From Branchiostoma floridae (lineage: Eukaryota > Chordata > Leptocardii > Amphioxiformes > Branchiostomatidae): 62,000 nucleotides of DNA. The stretch spans positions 15,055,514 through 15,117,513 of the forward strand of contig NC_049981.1 in assembly GCF_000003815.2 (NCBI RefSeq). The letters run 5' to 3'. Below are positions 1 through 9,270 of the stretch, piece after piece; the first letter of the stretch is position 1; each line of letters opens with the position of its first letter. The notes below the pieces were generated by a model. The model saw only the letters and a list, made by a program, of their open reading frames with translations, searched no databases and had not been told where the DNA came from. A program made the translations under genes and the position numbers.

Positions 1-619
1 AATCGATGTCAATGCAACATAATATAGAAGACGTGAACTTATTCAAGGCACATACGACATTGTGCGAACATGGTGATGATCTATTGCTTGCTTCTCTGAC
101 ATTTTCTAAATCAAAACTTGATAACCTGGAAATTAGTATCGACTTGTAAGTCCATAAAAGTTATTGAACAGTATTTTATAGACAATGAAAGAGGTGGCAG
201 TTTGTTTTTTTTTAATTGAAGAAGAGCAAAATTTTGTTTTCTTTACTCCTGAATGTCACAGATGTTCTCTTTATTTTAATAGCACATTGAGATGGGAGAA
301 AAGGAACAAATAACATCCTGGGTAACCCGGGTTGTGTGTTACAAAGACTTGGCATGGAGCTTTGTTCGTTTGCAGGGTTGCACCGTTACGCTTGTCTTAT
401 GTGTGCAAACAGTAAAACTTGTGCAAAGTACAGAGTTGAACCATAATCAATTGTTGCCGTCAGCCATGGACCTTACTACCTCCAGTATGTATTTTATATC
501 CAAATGCTGCTTATCAGAATCTAAGGATTAAAAATAATCCCACGTTTATCATTAGGTCACGCCTTTCTCTCCATTCGAAGTACACTGAAGTGTAAAAAAT
601 GTACCAACAAATCATGACA

Positions 620-840
620 AAGTGGGGCCCAAACCCACTTACACTCTGTGTAGAGAGCTATCTACTACTAAAAAATTAGCATGTCCGCAACGCGATATAT
701 TGAAACCGAACGTTCAGCGCAGTAACAAAAAAAAACACTAAGCCCATATGCATTATCAAGCTTGAATTTTGTTCTTCCGACCTCCAACCACATACCAAAA
801 CATACCAAATATCATTAGGATTCATCAACAGCTTCTTGAC
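620..840 (+). repeat. Dispersed repeat sharing GGGGCCCAAACC...GAGCTATCTAC words
   Basis: The words 'ggggcccaaacc', 'cacttac' and 'agagctatctac', followed further on by 'catacc..aaatatcat', recur in the same order near 13410-13480, 15860-15975 and 40430-40735. The copies are diverged, so this is an old interspersed family. Its class is not determined. Confidence 0.4.
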
Positions 841-923
841 TTTTGATAATGTAATGTCAAATTAATTCTGGAAATGTTCAATAGTATGCAAACTGGGATC
901 ATAAGATCATTCTTTATTGTTAC

Positions 924-1066
924 ATACACACACACACAGACACACACACAGAGTCACACACACACACACACACAGTCACACACACACACATCCACACACA
1001 GAGTCACACACACCAGGGAGCTTATATAACCTCCTTGCACACAGGCACAGAGTCACACACACAAAC
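924..1066. repeat. CA-rich microsatellite (ACACAC with GAGTC interruptions)
   Basis: Runs of (CA)n are interrupted by 'agagtcacac' units. They extend to within about 25 bases of the donor of the GPCR-like exon, so the start of that intron is low-complexity sequence. Confidence 0.85.
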
Positions 1067-1090
1067 ACTCACCGAAAACAGTGACCTTAC

Positions 1091-1243
1091 CGTAATGACG
1101 ATGAGTATGGTGACCTCTACGTACACAAGTTGGGGCTGTGCTCGCTGGAACTCGCTTAAGAACGTGAAGAAACTCCGGTTCCCAAAAATGTCGTCGTAGT
1201 CATGAAAATAGGACACATCCGTTACGTCTGTTATGTTCTCCAT
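1091..1243 (-). CDS. First coding exon of a class A GPCR-like gene (partial)
   Basis: An ATG-started frame of 51 codons ends exactly at a strong donor (ACG then GTAAGG, GT at 1090-1089), phase 0. The peptide has an acidic N-terminus with two N-glycosylation sequons (NIT at residues 3-5, NRS at 22-24). It then runs from about residue 39 into a hydrophobic stretch (LVYVEVTILIVIT) that looks like the first half of transmembrane helix 1. An extracellular, glycosylated, Asp/Tyr-rich tail followed by helix 1 is typical of rhodopsin-family peptide receptors. The spacing and the LxxVEV pattern recall vasopressin/oxytocin/GnRH-type receptors, but that subfamily is a guess. Helices 2-7 must lie to the left, partly or wholly outside the window. 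It could also be the start of another membrane protein. Confidence 0.5.
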
Positions 1244-3473
1244 ATCTGTTCCTCACTAGTTTCAGGTGTGACCCTCGTTGTAAAACGCCAGGTTAGATGT
1301 TGGGAAGGAAGAACTGAGCTAGCTTTACAGCTAGTCCAATACAGTCTACCAACACGAAGTAAGGCCGCTGCGGCGACCAAAATAAGGTAATTAGTGTGAT
1401 ATAGGGCGCGAGTTTGTACAAATAGGCTAACAGTTTTATGACGTTAACCCATGATGCAAAGCAAACACACGGTTTAGCCGGTCAGAAAAATAAATATGCG
1501 TCCCGATAAGAACGCTACATACGTACGAAGGTCGTTCAAAAAGTTCACGACCTCACTCGGAAACAAGGGGCATATTTACAAATTTCGGGGCATAATTATA
1601 AACTGTAAAGCATTATGTCAATGTCTACCTAACCTTTCGTCATTGCAGGCGTCGCCCGTTTGAAAATCAGTGATGTTGGGTGGAAGCATTTTGTAATTTT
1701 TGGATGTCTTCAACTTGTACCTTGACTTGAAAAGTTATAATGATGGAATTAATTGGTTGACATGTAAGAAAATTTGACGCCAACGCCTATTTACTTTGGC
1801 CAAGCTAGTGACTCATTTCAGGCTTTTGCTAATCAAAGGCTATCAAAGGAACTGTACAGGTGATGGAATACCGGTATGTGGGAAGGAAGGGCTAACATTT
1901 ACCGTGCAAACATTTCACTGCGCCTGCCATCTTGTATTATTTGGTTAGAGAAGATCAATGACTGGTATCATTCATGTGATATGGTGACTTTTTCATAATC
2001 AATGACAGACGTTAAAAATACGTTTACCATGTTGTAAAGGTTAACTTCATTCGGCAAAATAAAGGTCTCGGGACTTCATCTTGCATTAACAATTGTTTGA
2101 GAATCATTTAAAGCAATCTTATGCAATCTGTATGCACAGTATGTAGGAGCTAGCACATTGAATTAGCCTCTATCAGGCTTCACGGGCAGCTGGAAAATAG
2201 CAGAAAAGGCTAAATTAACATATAACATGACAGCGGAGTTGGTCAAGGAGTGCAGTTTGCAACCTATAGCTATACTCCTCGATCAGCCAACTCCTCTGGC
2301 GTGTTGTATGTTTATTCGGCCCATTTCTAGTTTTGTTTAGTTTTAGAACCCTGTGGCTCACCCAGGCAGTCAGCGGTAAAAGTCACGCGCATTAATACAT
2401 CGGGCAAACTTCACCATCTTAGCATAAGATTTAAAAGCCCACTAATATCCCACTACAGAGTAAAGGTTCAAGCCTAGCTAGCTTTCACGTTTAAGTGTTT
2501 ACAAAATGGAGTACAAATGGCTTGGCCATGCAGGTAAACCGTATATATGATACTTGTATTGCTCTTGTGTCATTTTTTTCTAATTCGCTTAGTGGCGCCC
2601 TTTACATATGCAGGCTGCCCGGGTTGTTACCAGTGACAGTGAGTCATTTTCGTTGAGCGGAAATAAGTAGGGAATATTACAACTGTGATGGAAAGAAATA
2701 ACTTCTAACCTTCCTAATCTGTACAACGTGAAATCCGCTGTCCGCGGCTGCCCCTCCCCGCAGAATGTCGGGTGGGGCGCTATAATACATCGGGCTATGG
2801 TTTAAACCTTCCCAAATACCATGAGTTATGTTTACATTGGATAACATGAATGCATTTTTACTGGTGTCATACAACTCCATAAAATCGCCCTAATACGCCA
2901 TAAGTTTTGATCCCAGGCAAGGCAGCTGTATTGAAAAGTTTTGTAGAACAGGCGATAACTAGGACGTTTTTCATACGCTGCATTACTAATAAAGACTAAA
3001 AGGTGGCGCTGTGACTCCATCTGTTGCACAGGTGAACAGGCAACCTTTGACCTTTCCAGAAGTTTACCTGTACCGCACTAAAACGCGCGTGATTATAAAT
3101 CAAATGAACTAACTTAACTGAGCTTGCCACCTTTGGAAGTTCTCTAGTGAACGAAGACAGATTGGTCTTTAAACTTATGCATATAATAACTAACTGTGTC
3201 TTTCTCATTCGGTAAATTGTTCACAGTACAACATATGTCATGCGCGTTTCGATGCTCTCAAAAGTTAACAGGTGTGTACAAACACCAAGGAAACAAAACA
3301 CTTCCGTGATTTTGCTAACGCGATGTCAGTTTTAACTTAAGACGCTTTTTACGGATTTTATGTGATTTTTAGAAGTCGAAATATGTTGAGAGGAGGGCGT
3401 GAGGTAGACTGAGATTGTGTTTGGCACAACAACGAGTTACAAAGCCGGTAAAAAAACTCCAAACAGCAACAAA
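1244..3473. other. Intergenic region between the divergent GPCR-like and PMGF-like genes
   Basis: This 2.2 kb stretch separates a minus-strand start codon at 1243 from a plus-strand start codon at 3474, so it should hold both promoters. It contains a foldback MITE copy at about 2165-2375. It also has a locally CpG-rich patch at about 2740-2800, overlapped by a short minus-strand frame that I do not accept as a gene. No TATA box could be assigned. Confidence 0.4.
2165..2375. mobile_element. Diverged copy of the foldback MITE found at 40127-40404
   Basis: The two halves are imperfect inverted repeats: 'aacatgacagcggagttggtc' on the left against 'gatcagccaactcctctggcgtgtt' on the right. Word order and spacing match the element at 40127-40404, for example 'ggtcagctaactcatctggc' there. 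The outer ends are eroded, so the limits are approximate and no target-site duplication is claimed. Confidence 0.5.
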
Positions 3474-3546
3474 ATGTCTCCATACGGTTGCAACTGCTTA
3501 CTTCTGGTGAAGTTTGTTATCATATCAGCTCTTATATCCCCTCAAG
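3474..3546 (+). CDS. PMGF-like gene exon 1: signal peptide
   Basis: The ATG at 3474 is followed by 24 codons of signal peptide and ends G|GTGGGT in phase 1. This start was chosen because the next in-frame exon supplies the mature Cys-containing domain. The internal ATG at 3514 is out of phase with this splice and gives no better signal peptide. Confidence 0.75.
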
Positions 3547-5486
3547 GTGGGTAAAATTTTCCTTACGGACGCTTCTTGGCTCTTCTTAGCGATGCGTTTC
3601 CTTTGCTTTGCCTGTTTAATGCAGAAAGCTTTAATTAGAAGTCCAATTCTGCATATTTTTTGCAACAATTCCGAGACAATGGCATTTCTTAGTAGGGCTA
3701 TTGTGTTTGCACCTTTACTTATGTACTGTATGCTATCTGCTGTTACAGTGTCATCACAGCAAGCATCCTGTCTGGCTACAAGGCTATCAGGTGCAGAAGA
3801 CAGTGGTTCCTACACACTGGATGTAGATGGACAGGAAGGTCCCCTGGCGGAATTTGATGTGTACTGCGACTTCTCGGGTCTAGACACAATGACAGTTCTT
3901 CATCACAGCAGCGAAGACAGAATAAGAGTGTCTTCAGGAGGTAAAACCTTTTAAGTATGAACCTAACACCCACTTTTAGGTGATGCTGCAGTTTTCATTA
4001 GTGCCTCAAGGGGGAGCAGGTAGACCAGGATTCTGACATATCTTCCCCCTCTACTTCCCAGGTGATTTTCACCTCCAGGTTGCCTACCCGGAGGGAAGTT
4101 TGGAGCAGATACAGGTTGTTGTTCAGAAGTCGAGCAGCTGTAAACAGTTCCTCAGATATGAGTGTAGGAACAGTCCACTTCGACTGGCAGGTGGGTTCAG
4201 TCATAAACTCATACACGCCATGTTTCCAATGAAAACATGTGTCATGCTTGAATTGTGAAGGATTAAATTATCAAACAATAGCCAAGAGATGTTCCAATTT
4301 GAAGAAAAATTGTAATGTAGGCATCTTTATCGTCAAAAAAATCCCAGGCATCTCTTTGAGTAGCCTGTCATGGATTTTAAGCAAAGGTTCATGCATCAAT
4401 AATATCAAGCTTGATAACAAGTAGCTTTAACAATTGTCCAGTGCTGATACTGTAAATTCATTTATTTCTGCAGTAGAGGATAAAAAAGCTTTTTGCAGTG
4501 TTTTATACGTGTGTCATTGAAACAGTAAGTGTAGTACAGTAGTTCTGGTAATTGGAAATTAATATTCAGTGTCATGAATTCGTGAAAAAGTAATAAAAAA
4601 ATGCAAACATTTCAAGATTTCAGCTATTTACAATAACACAATTCTGTTTCAGAAAACGTATTCTGGTGGGAGACCACAGCAAACAGTCGCGTGTACTCGT
4701 GGGGCGGTGCTGGCGGCAAACTGGGACAGTGTCTGTGTGGAACACAGCACAACTGCCAGCCGAGTCCGGAACAATCCTGTAACTGCGATGCTAATGACAC
4801 GGTCTGGAGGACAGACGAGGGTTACCTGACAGACAAAACGACTCTTCCCGTGGTGAACGTATCGCTAACAGCCAGAGAAGGCCAGGGGTACCTGACTGTT
4901 GGACCACTCATATGTGTGGATGTACCAGGTGAGATTCAGATGTTTTGTACCAGATAACTGGACCAGGTGTATTCTACTATGTTATGCAAACTACTGCTAT
5001 ATGGAAAGAATCAAAAGGTGCTTAGAATAGTGCACTAGGGGAAGGTTGTCATACTTTTTGTACAGAACAGTCCAAGAATGACAAGTTTGAAAATATCCTA
5101 CTTAAACATGACCTGAAATCCATCTCTGTTGGCAATGCTTAGCCTACCTGACTCCATAAGCTGCAGGAAAAGTTAAAATTAGACAAGGCAGCTGGCTGAA
5201 TGATTTGCTATCTGCCAGAGGGATTAGTCAGCTACCGGTATATAGAGCTCTCCAAAGGTTTTGCCTACAGCTGGCAGATCATTATGCCTACTTGGTCACT
5301 TTCTACTATTTTTCCAGCAATGTTAGAGTCTCAGTACATTATCCATAAAGTTAGTAGGACATTAAAGCTATCTTGACCTTTTCAGAGTTCATCCCTAACC
5401 AGCCCTGGCAGATCGTACTGGGTACCGCCATCCTGGTGTTCGCGGCCTTCCTCACGTTCATGCCTGCTTTTGTACGTAAGTGGTGA
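3474..5486 (+). CDS. Small type I membrane protein with fibrinogen-C/Caspr-like (PMGF-type) ectodomain, complete gene
   Basis: Five exons splice with matching phase-1 junctions: 3474-3546, 3749-3940, 4062-4190, 4653-4928 and 5386-5486. They total 771 nt, giving 256 residues and a stop. Residues 1-24 form a signal peptide (CLLLVKFVIISALI core). The ectodomain contains the EFDVYCDFSG motif of fibrinogen-C-like folds, then NVFWWETTANSRVYSWGGAG and a Cys-rich segment (GQCLCGTQHNC, CNCDAND), then VGPLICVDVP. That order and spacing match the fibrinogen-like region between laminin-G domains of contactin-associated proteins (Caspr/neurexin IV). The final exon encodes one hydrophobic helix (IVLGTAILVFAAFLTFMPAF) and a three-residue RKW tail. 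No laminin-G, EGF or discoidin domain is present, so this is a stand-alone version of the domain, presumably a cell-surface adhesion or ligand-binding protein. The exact function is unknown. Confidence 0.85.
3749..3940 (+). CDS. PMGF-like gene exon 2: start of fibrinogen-C-like domain
   Basis: The acceptor ctgttacag precedes 3749 and the donor GTAAAA follows 3940. The exon encodes the mature N-terminus (SSQQASCLATRLSG) and EFDVYCDFSGLDTMTVLHHS, the fibrinogen-C-like signature with its first cysteines. Confidence 0.85.
4062..4190 (+). CDS. PMGF-like gene exon 3
   Basis: The acceptor tacttcccag precedes 4062 and the donor GTGGGT follows 4190. It encodes DFHLQVAYPEGSLEQIQVVV and two more cysteines (SSCKQF, YECRNS). 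This matches the paired-Cys strand region of Caspr fibrinogen-like domains. Confidence 0.85.
4653..4928 (+). CDS. PMGF-like gene exon 4: Trp/Cys-rich core
   Basis: The acceptor tctgtttcag precedes 4653 and the donor GTGAGA follows 4928. This is the most conserved part: VFWWETTANS, VYSWGGAGGK, the Cys cluster CLCGTQHNC...CNCDAND, TVWRTDEGYL, LPVVNVSL (with an NVS sequon), and GYLTVGPLIC. Confidence 0.9.
5386..5486 (+). CDS. PMGF-like gene exon 5: transmembrane helix and stop
   Basis: The acceptor gaccttttcag precedes 5386. The frame encodes FIPNQPWQ, then a single hydrophobic span of about 20 residues, then RKW and TGA at 5484-5486. This C-terminal single pass makes the product a type I membrane protein with almost no cytoplasmic tail. 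Confidence 0.85.
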
Positions 5487-5904
5487 CCCCCCTGGGACAG
5501 AAGCCTGGTTTTGTACAGTGACAGTGACCTCCCTGGAAGAGGAATCAGCATGATGCTTTGTGGATCACTTATTCAGCTGTTTTCCTTTTTTAATCAATGA
5601 AGAAGTGAAGTTAATGTTACTAGTAGCTAGAAGTTACTGTAGGTACTGGTACTTAAGATATTGTATGTATTTTAAAACAAAGAACATATATGTTTTACAA
5701 CTGTGCTTCTGATTATTGTACATTTCCTACAATTTTCAAGATTTTATAATCAGATGTGAATTGTGAATTTCTACATGGGCTTCCAAAGAAGTTTTCAAGG
5801 AAAGTTATATATGTTTTACTAGTAATCATAACTAACTACATGTATATAGTGTCTTTTGATCTATATAAGAGAAATTTCACACATTGAATGACACAGATGC
5901 TATC

Positions 5905-5925
5905 TTTATTGCTTTATTCTTTATT
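5905..5925 (-). terminator. Cluster of three minus-strand AATAAA motifs
   Basis: TTTATT occurs at 5905-5910, 5913-5918 and 5920-5925, so three AATAAA hexamers read on the minus strand within 21 bases. It is a candidate distal cleavage site for MAN2A, which would then have a 3' UTR of about 3.2 kb. A nearer candidate is at 8072-8077. Confidence 0.3.
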
Positions 5926-6162
5926 TTCTCCCCTCCCATGATTCCCTCCCTTCCCCATCCAAAAATAGACTGTTCCAGAGAAATGTACATGACCTATGAC
6001 CTATGATAGAGAAGACCTAACATCTAGACTCGCCTCCTGTACAAATATGTCAAAAGCATACAACTCTGATCTGTGACCAAGGCAGAGCAGCAAAGGTTTC
6101 AGGCGTGCAAAGAAATCTTCAAATGAATCGGAAGAATTTATACAAAGTCTGTGTCCTGCTGG

Positions 6163-6168
6163 AATAAA
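6163..6168 (+). terminator. Candidate poly(A) signal of the PMGF-like gene
   Basis: This is the first canonical AATAAA on the plus strand noticed after the stop at 5486. It implies a 3' UTR of about 680 nt. It is assigned by position only. Confidence 0.35.
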
Positions 6169-9060
6169 GTCTTGTTTTACAAATCTCACAAGTGATACTT
6201 ATTAAGACTTATAAAAAAAACACTCTTTTTGTTGTGCTTCTTGTACCAATAATGCATGGGATTATTCAATCTGTCAGGCTTACATAGCTTAAATCTTGAA
6301 CCAACTTTCTACTAGACGCTGCCTGAACGACCCAAGATTTGACAGTTTGCTCAAGGAATTTACAGATAAAAACTTTTTTTTCATGTTTTGTGTGTTCTGT
6401 TGTTACAACTTGCATTGTATTCCAAATCTGAAATCAAAAGTTGCACAAATCCAATTTCAGTTCCTGTAGTCGCTCAGCAATAATCGTCTAGTAGATAGGG
6501 ATCCTTAATAAATATGGACACTTGATTAAAAAGACTAGTCCTTGTACTAAAAAGAAATGGAATGGTCTTCAAGTTTATGTATATGAAAGCCTACTAATCT
6601 TCAAGGTGGTAATCCCCCCTTCTTTAAACTTTTAGTTGGTACAATCCTCCAGCCTCTCAGTCTAACAAAAACAAAAATAAGTGGTTGCTTTAAATAGGAT
6701 TCAGTTAAATTTCAATGGTATGACACAAAAATGAGAATGTTTTAGAAACACTGGAAAGTTCTTAAGGATAAATCAAGATATAATCAAAAGAAGAAAGAGC
6801 ACTTAAAGTCTTACATCGTAAATTATTACTGCACAGATCAGAACAAAATCACTTGCTGTCAGGAGAGAAACTTGCCTTTTCAATCAAAACTGACAGTAAA
6901 CATTTCTCTAAACATCTCTACTGCATCATCACAATGTTCGAAAACAAAACCAAAGCCGTTTCCATTCAAACACTTAACTAACATGCAATGTGTGTTATTG
7001 AGGATTAACATAAAACTTAAAGTGTGGTCCAGAATATGAAGTACTTTGCAATACTCTTTAACTGTGTACATACACTATGATTTGTGTGATGATACAACTG
7101 CATAATGCCTACAAAACATGGTAATCCACCTCAAAATCACCCAGAGTAGTCAATGAAGTTAGACTTAATTCAGATCTATCAAAACATGGAATGCAATATA
7201 TGACTGTACAACCACAAACTTAAGAAACCTGGCACCAAATTTAAAGCTAGCTTTATCCACAAATTTTATAAAGAAAGCAGCAGCACATTCGTAAGTCACA
7301 CATAACTAGAAGCACAGCAGAAAACTTGGAAGTTTTCAAACTTGCACTGCACATGTATGTCATTGTTAAAGGTAATACAATTTTAAAACAGAAAATGTAA
7401 TTGTAAAGTTAATTCCTCTTGTTTTGCCTATGTATATCATTTGTTGAGCTAATTGATAAAGCTAATCAAGTAATCTAAATTCATGGTATTATCATAAATT
7501 CTATGTGCTTGAAAGTATGTAATACAAGCAGAAATAAACAATTACTGTAAATCACACACACACACAAACAAACATAGGTGCAAACTTGAATTATAGAAGT
7601 AACTGATTATTAAATACACCAGTATATACAAATCTGCCCACCTTCAGTGTCTTGCCACAAACTTTCTTGACATACATGTGTGTACATATTAACAGAAGGC
7701 AGATTTTTTTTGTTTCAACAGAAATGCTGCAAAGAAAATGAACATACACCAAAATTTTCCTCTTAAAACAAGACTGAAATGCCCCTTGGATACATAAATG
7801 TTCCACAAGCACAACTAAACCAAAATGAAAGTAATTTTGCTTTTCAAGCTTGGTAGTGGTTGCTGTTGGATAAATGCTCATCTGGAATGATTTCATGTTG
7901 TAAAGCAAACATTTACCTTTTGCCTATTGCACATTTGTATGCCCAGATATCACATATTTACTGAGCATCCAGGAAGCAAAATTTCTAGTCAAAGTGGTGC
8001 TTCCAAAGTTTTTCCTTTCTTTTTATACATTATACTGCAAAAAAAGTCTACATTATACTGCACTATATCTTTTTATTCTGTAAAATAATTGTTCACATGA
8101 GAATATTAACTACTGATAAGGTTATACCTTTCTGATAAGTTTGAGTCAATAAAAGATTTCATTGCGTTGTATTCTAGTTTAAGGTCCAAATCATGGTATT
8201 TTCATTGTCTCTTATAATTGTGACATTCAAACTCAGTCTGCTGCAAGTGATGAAAAAGTGGCAAATGGCAGAAAGCAGGTCTTCCAATTCCACTTCATGA
8301 AATGCTTCTAGTAAAATATGTTTTGTTGTATGTAATATATCAGATTAATATTCTCCTTTAAAATTGCCTTGCTATGATGCCTGCATTAACATTAACATTA
8401 ACTAGTACATAACTTAGATCTGCACAGAGTAACAAATGTAAGGAGAAATTGCTTATGACGATGATGTACTACACCCAGGGTTCTTACAGCCCATTAATTC
8501 CTGTTTTAAAAACACCATGAGATGGGTCCCCTCTCCTTTCAGGTTTCCTCCAAACAAAATTCAATTTTTGTATCCCCCATCCAGATCTACTAGTAAGTAG
8601 ACTAGTCCAATGTCCCAAAGCTTTAAGAAGCTACAGAATAACTTATTTTGATTCAGAGGGGTGTTGTGGTCAATGAAGAAACACTGTAAAACAATTTTGT
8701 TTGGAGGAAAAAAAGTTTGAAGACAGCCCCTTCATCATTACTATAAGGTGCAGTGACGATGTACTTATAAATACCTGAGAGACAGAACCAGTACAACCCG
8801 CCCCTTTGGAATGCTCATATCAAATCTTTCTTCCCATGTTAGATAGACAGCCATAAAAATTGCATCTTCTTCTGTAGAAAAGCTGACTACGATACAGGCC
8901 TATCTCGGACCAGCCTGCTGTCAAGAGAAATCAAATCTACCTTTTTATAATATTCACATTCACTTCTATTGCCATAGTTTAAATGTTCACGTTTTTCTTT
9001 AAAATCCAGCAGAAATGCCACCCTAGGATTAGGAATGAATAGTAACCCTTTCCACCAAGC

Positions 9061-9126
9061 AATCCAGTTGAAGTTGTTCAATCCAGTTGAAAGTGGTTCA
9101 ATCCAGTTGAAACTGCTTTAATCCAG
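9061..9126. repeat. 20-bp tandem repeat overlapping the MAN2A stop codon
   Basis: Units begin 'aatccagttgaa' at 9061, 9080 and 9100. A partial unit 'aatccag' starts at 9120 inside the coding end. On the coding strand each full unit reads CTGGATTGAA..., and the real end reads CTG GAT TAA. The stop codon therefore lies in the first, diverged unit. Confidence 0.8.
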
Positions 9127-9270
9127 CCTGATCCGGTAGGCATTAATTTCCATAGGGTCCAGCTGCAGGGTTGCCTTACTGTTTAGGACTTGTCCGTCGT
9201 ACATGAGGGACAATGATGTGGCTTTGATGTCTGTCAAGTCCAGGTCCCTAAACAGATCTTCTAGTTGAAC
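9118..9270 (-). CDS. MAN2A: MAN2A terminal exon
   Basis: Phase 0 start after the acceptor at 9272-9271. It encodes [20 protein letters not shown], then SLMYDGQ, and ends [13 protein letters not shown] with TAA at 9120-9118. The TSLSL...PMEI pattern is the standard end of animal MAN2A proteins. Confidence 0.95.
   Translation of the reverse strand, partial: VQLEDLFRDLDLTDIKATSLSLMYDGQVLNSKATLQLDPMEINAYRIRLD

Larger units (their letters stand above)
1..1090. other. Presumed intron/flank of the GPCR-like gene; no exon recognised
   Basis: No convincing coding segment is seen on either strand. The stretch holds the dispersed repeat at about 620-840 and the CA-rich microsatellite at 924-1066. Part of it is presumably the intron after the GPCR-like exon. 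Confidence 0.4.
5487..9117. other. Convergent 3' flanks of the PMGF-like gene and MAN2A
   Basis: This AT-rich stretch has no convincing coding frame. It should hold both 3' UTRs. Minus-strand AATAAA signals lie at 5905-5925 (three copies) and 8072-8077, and a plus-strand one at 6163. The 20-bp tandem repeat at 9061-9126 abuts the MAN2A stop. Confidence 0.5.

Noticed and set aside
924-1066. CRISPR-like array
   Set aside because: It is a CA-rich microsatellite with irregular interruptions, and the genome is eukaryotic.
2677-2880. Minus-strand frame MELYDTSKNAFML... ending near a possible donor
   Set aside because: The donor is weak (GTTAGA), upstream frames do not connect, and the CpG-rich part looks promoter-like rather than coding. 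No family resemblance.
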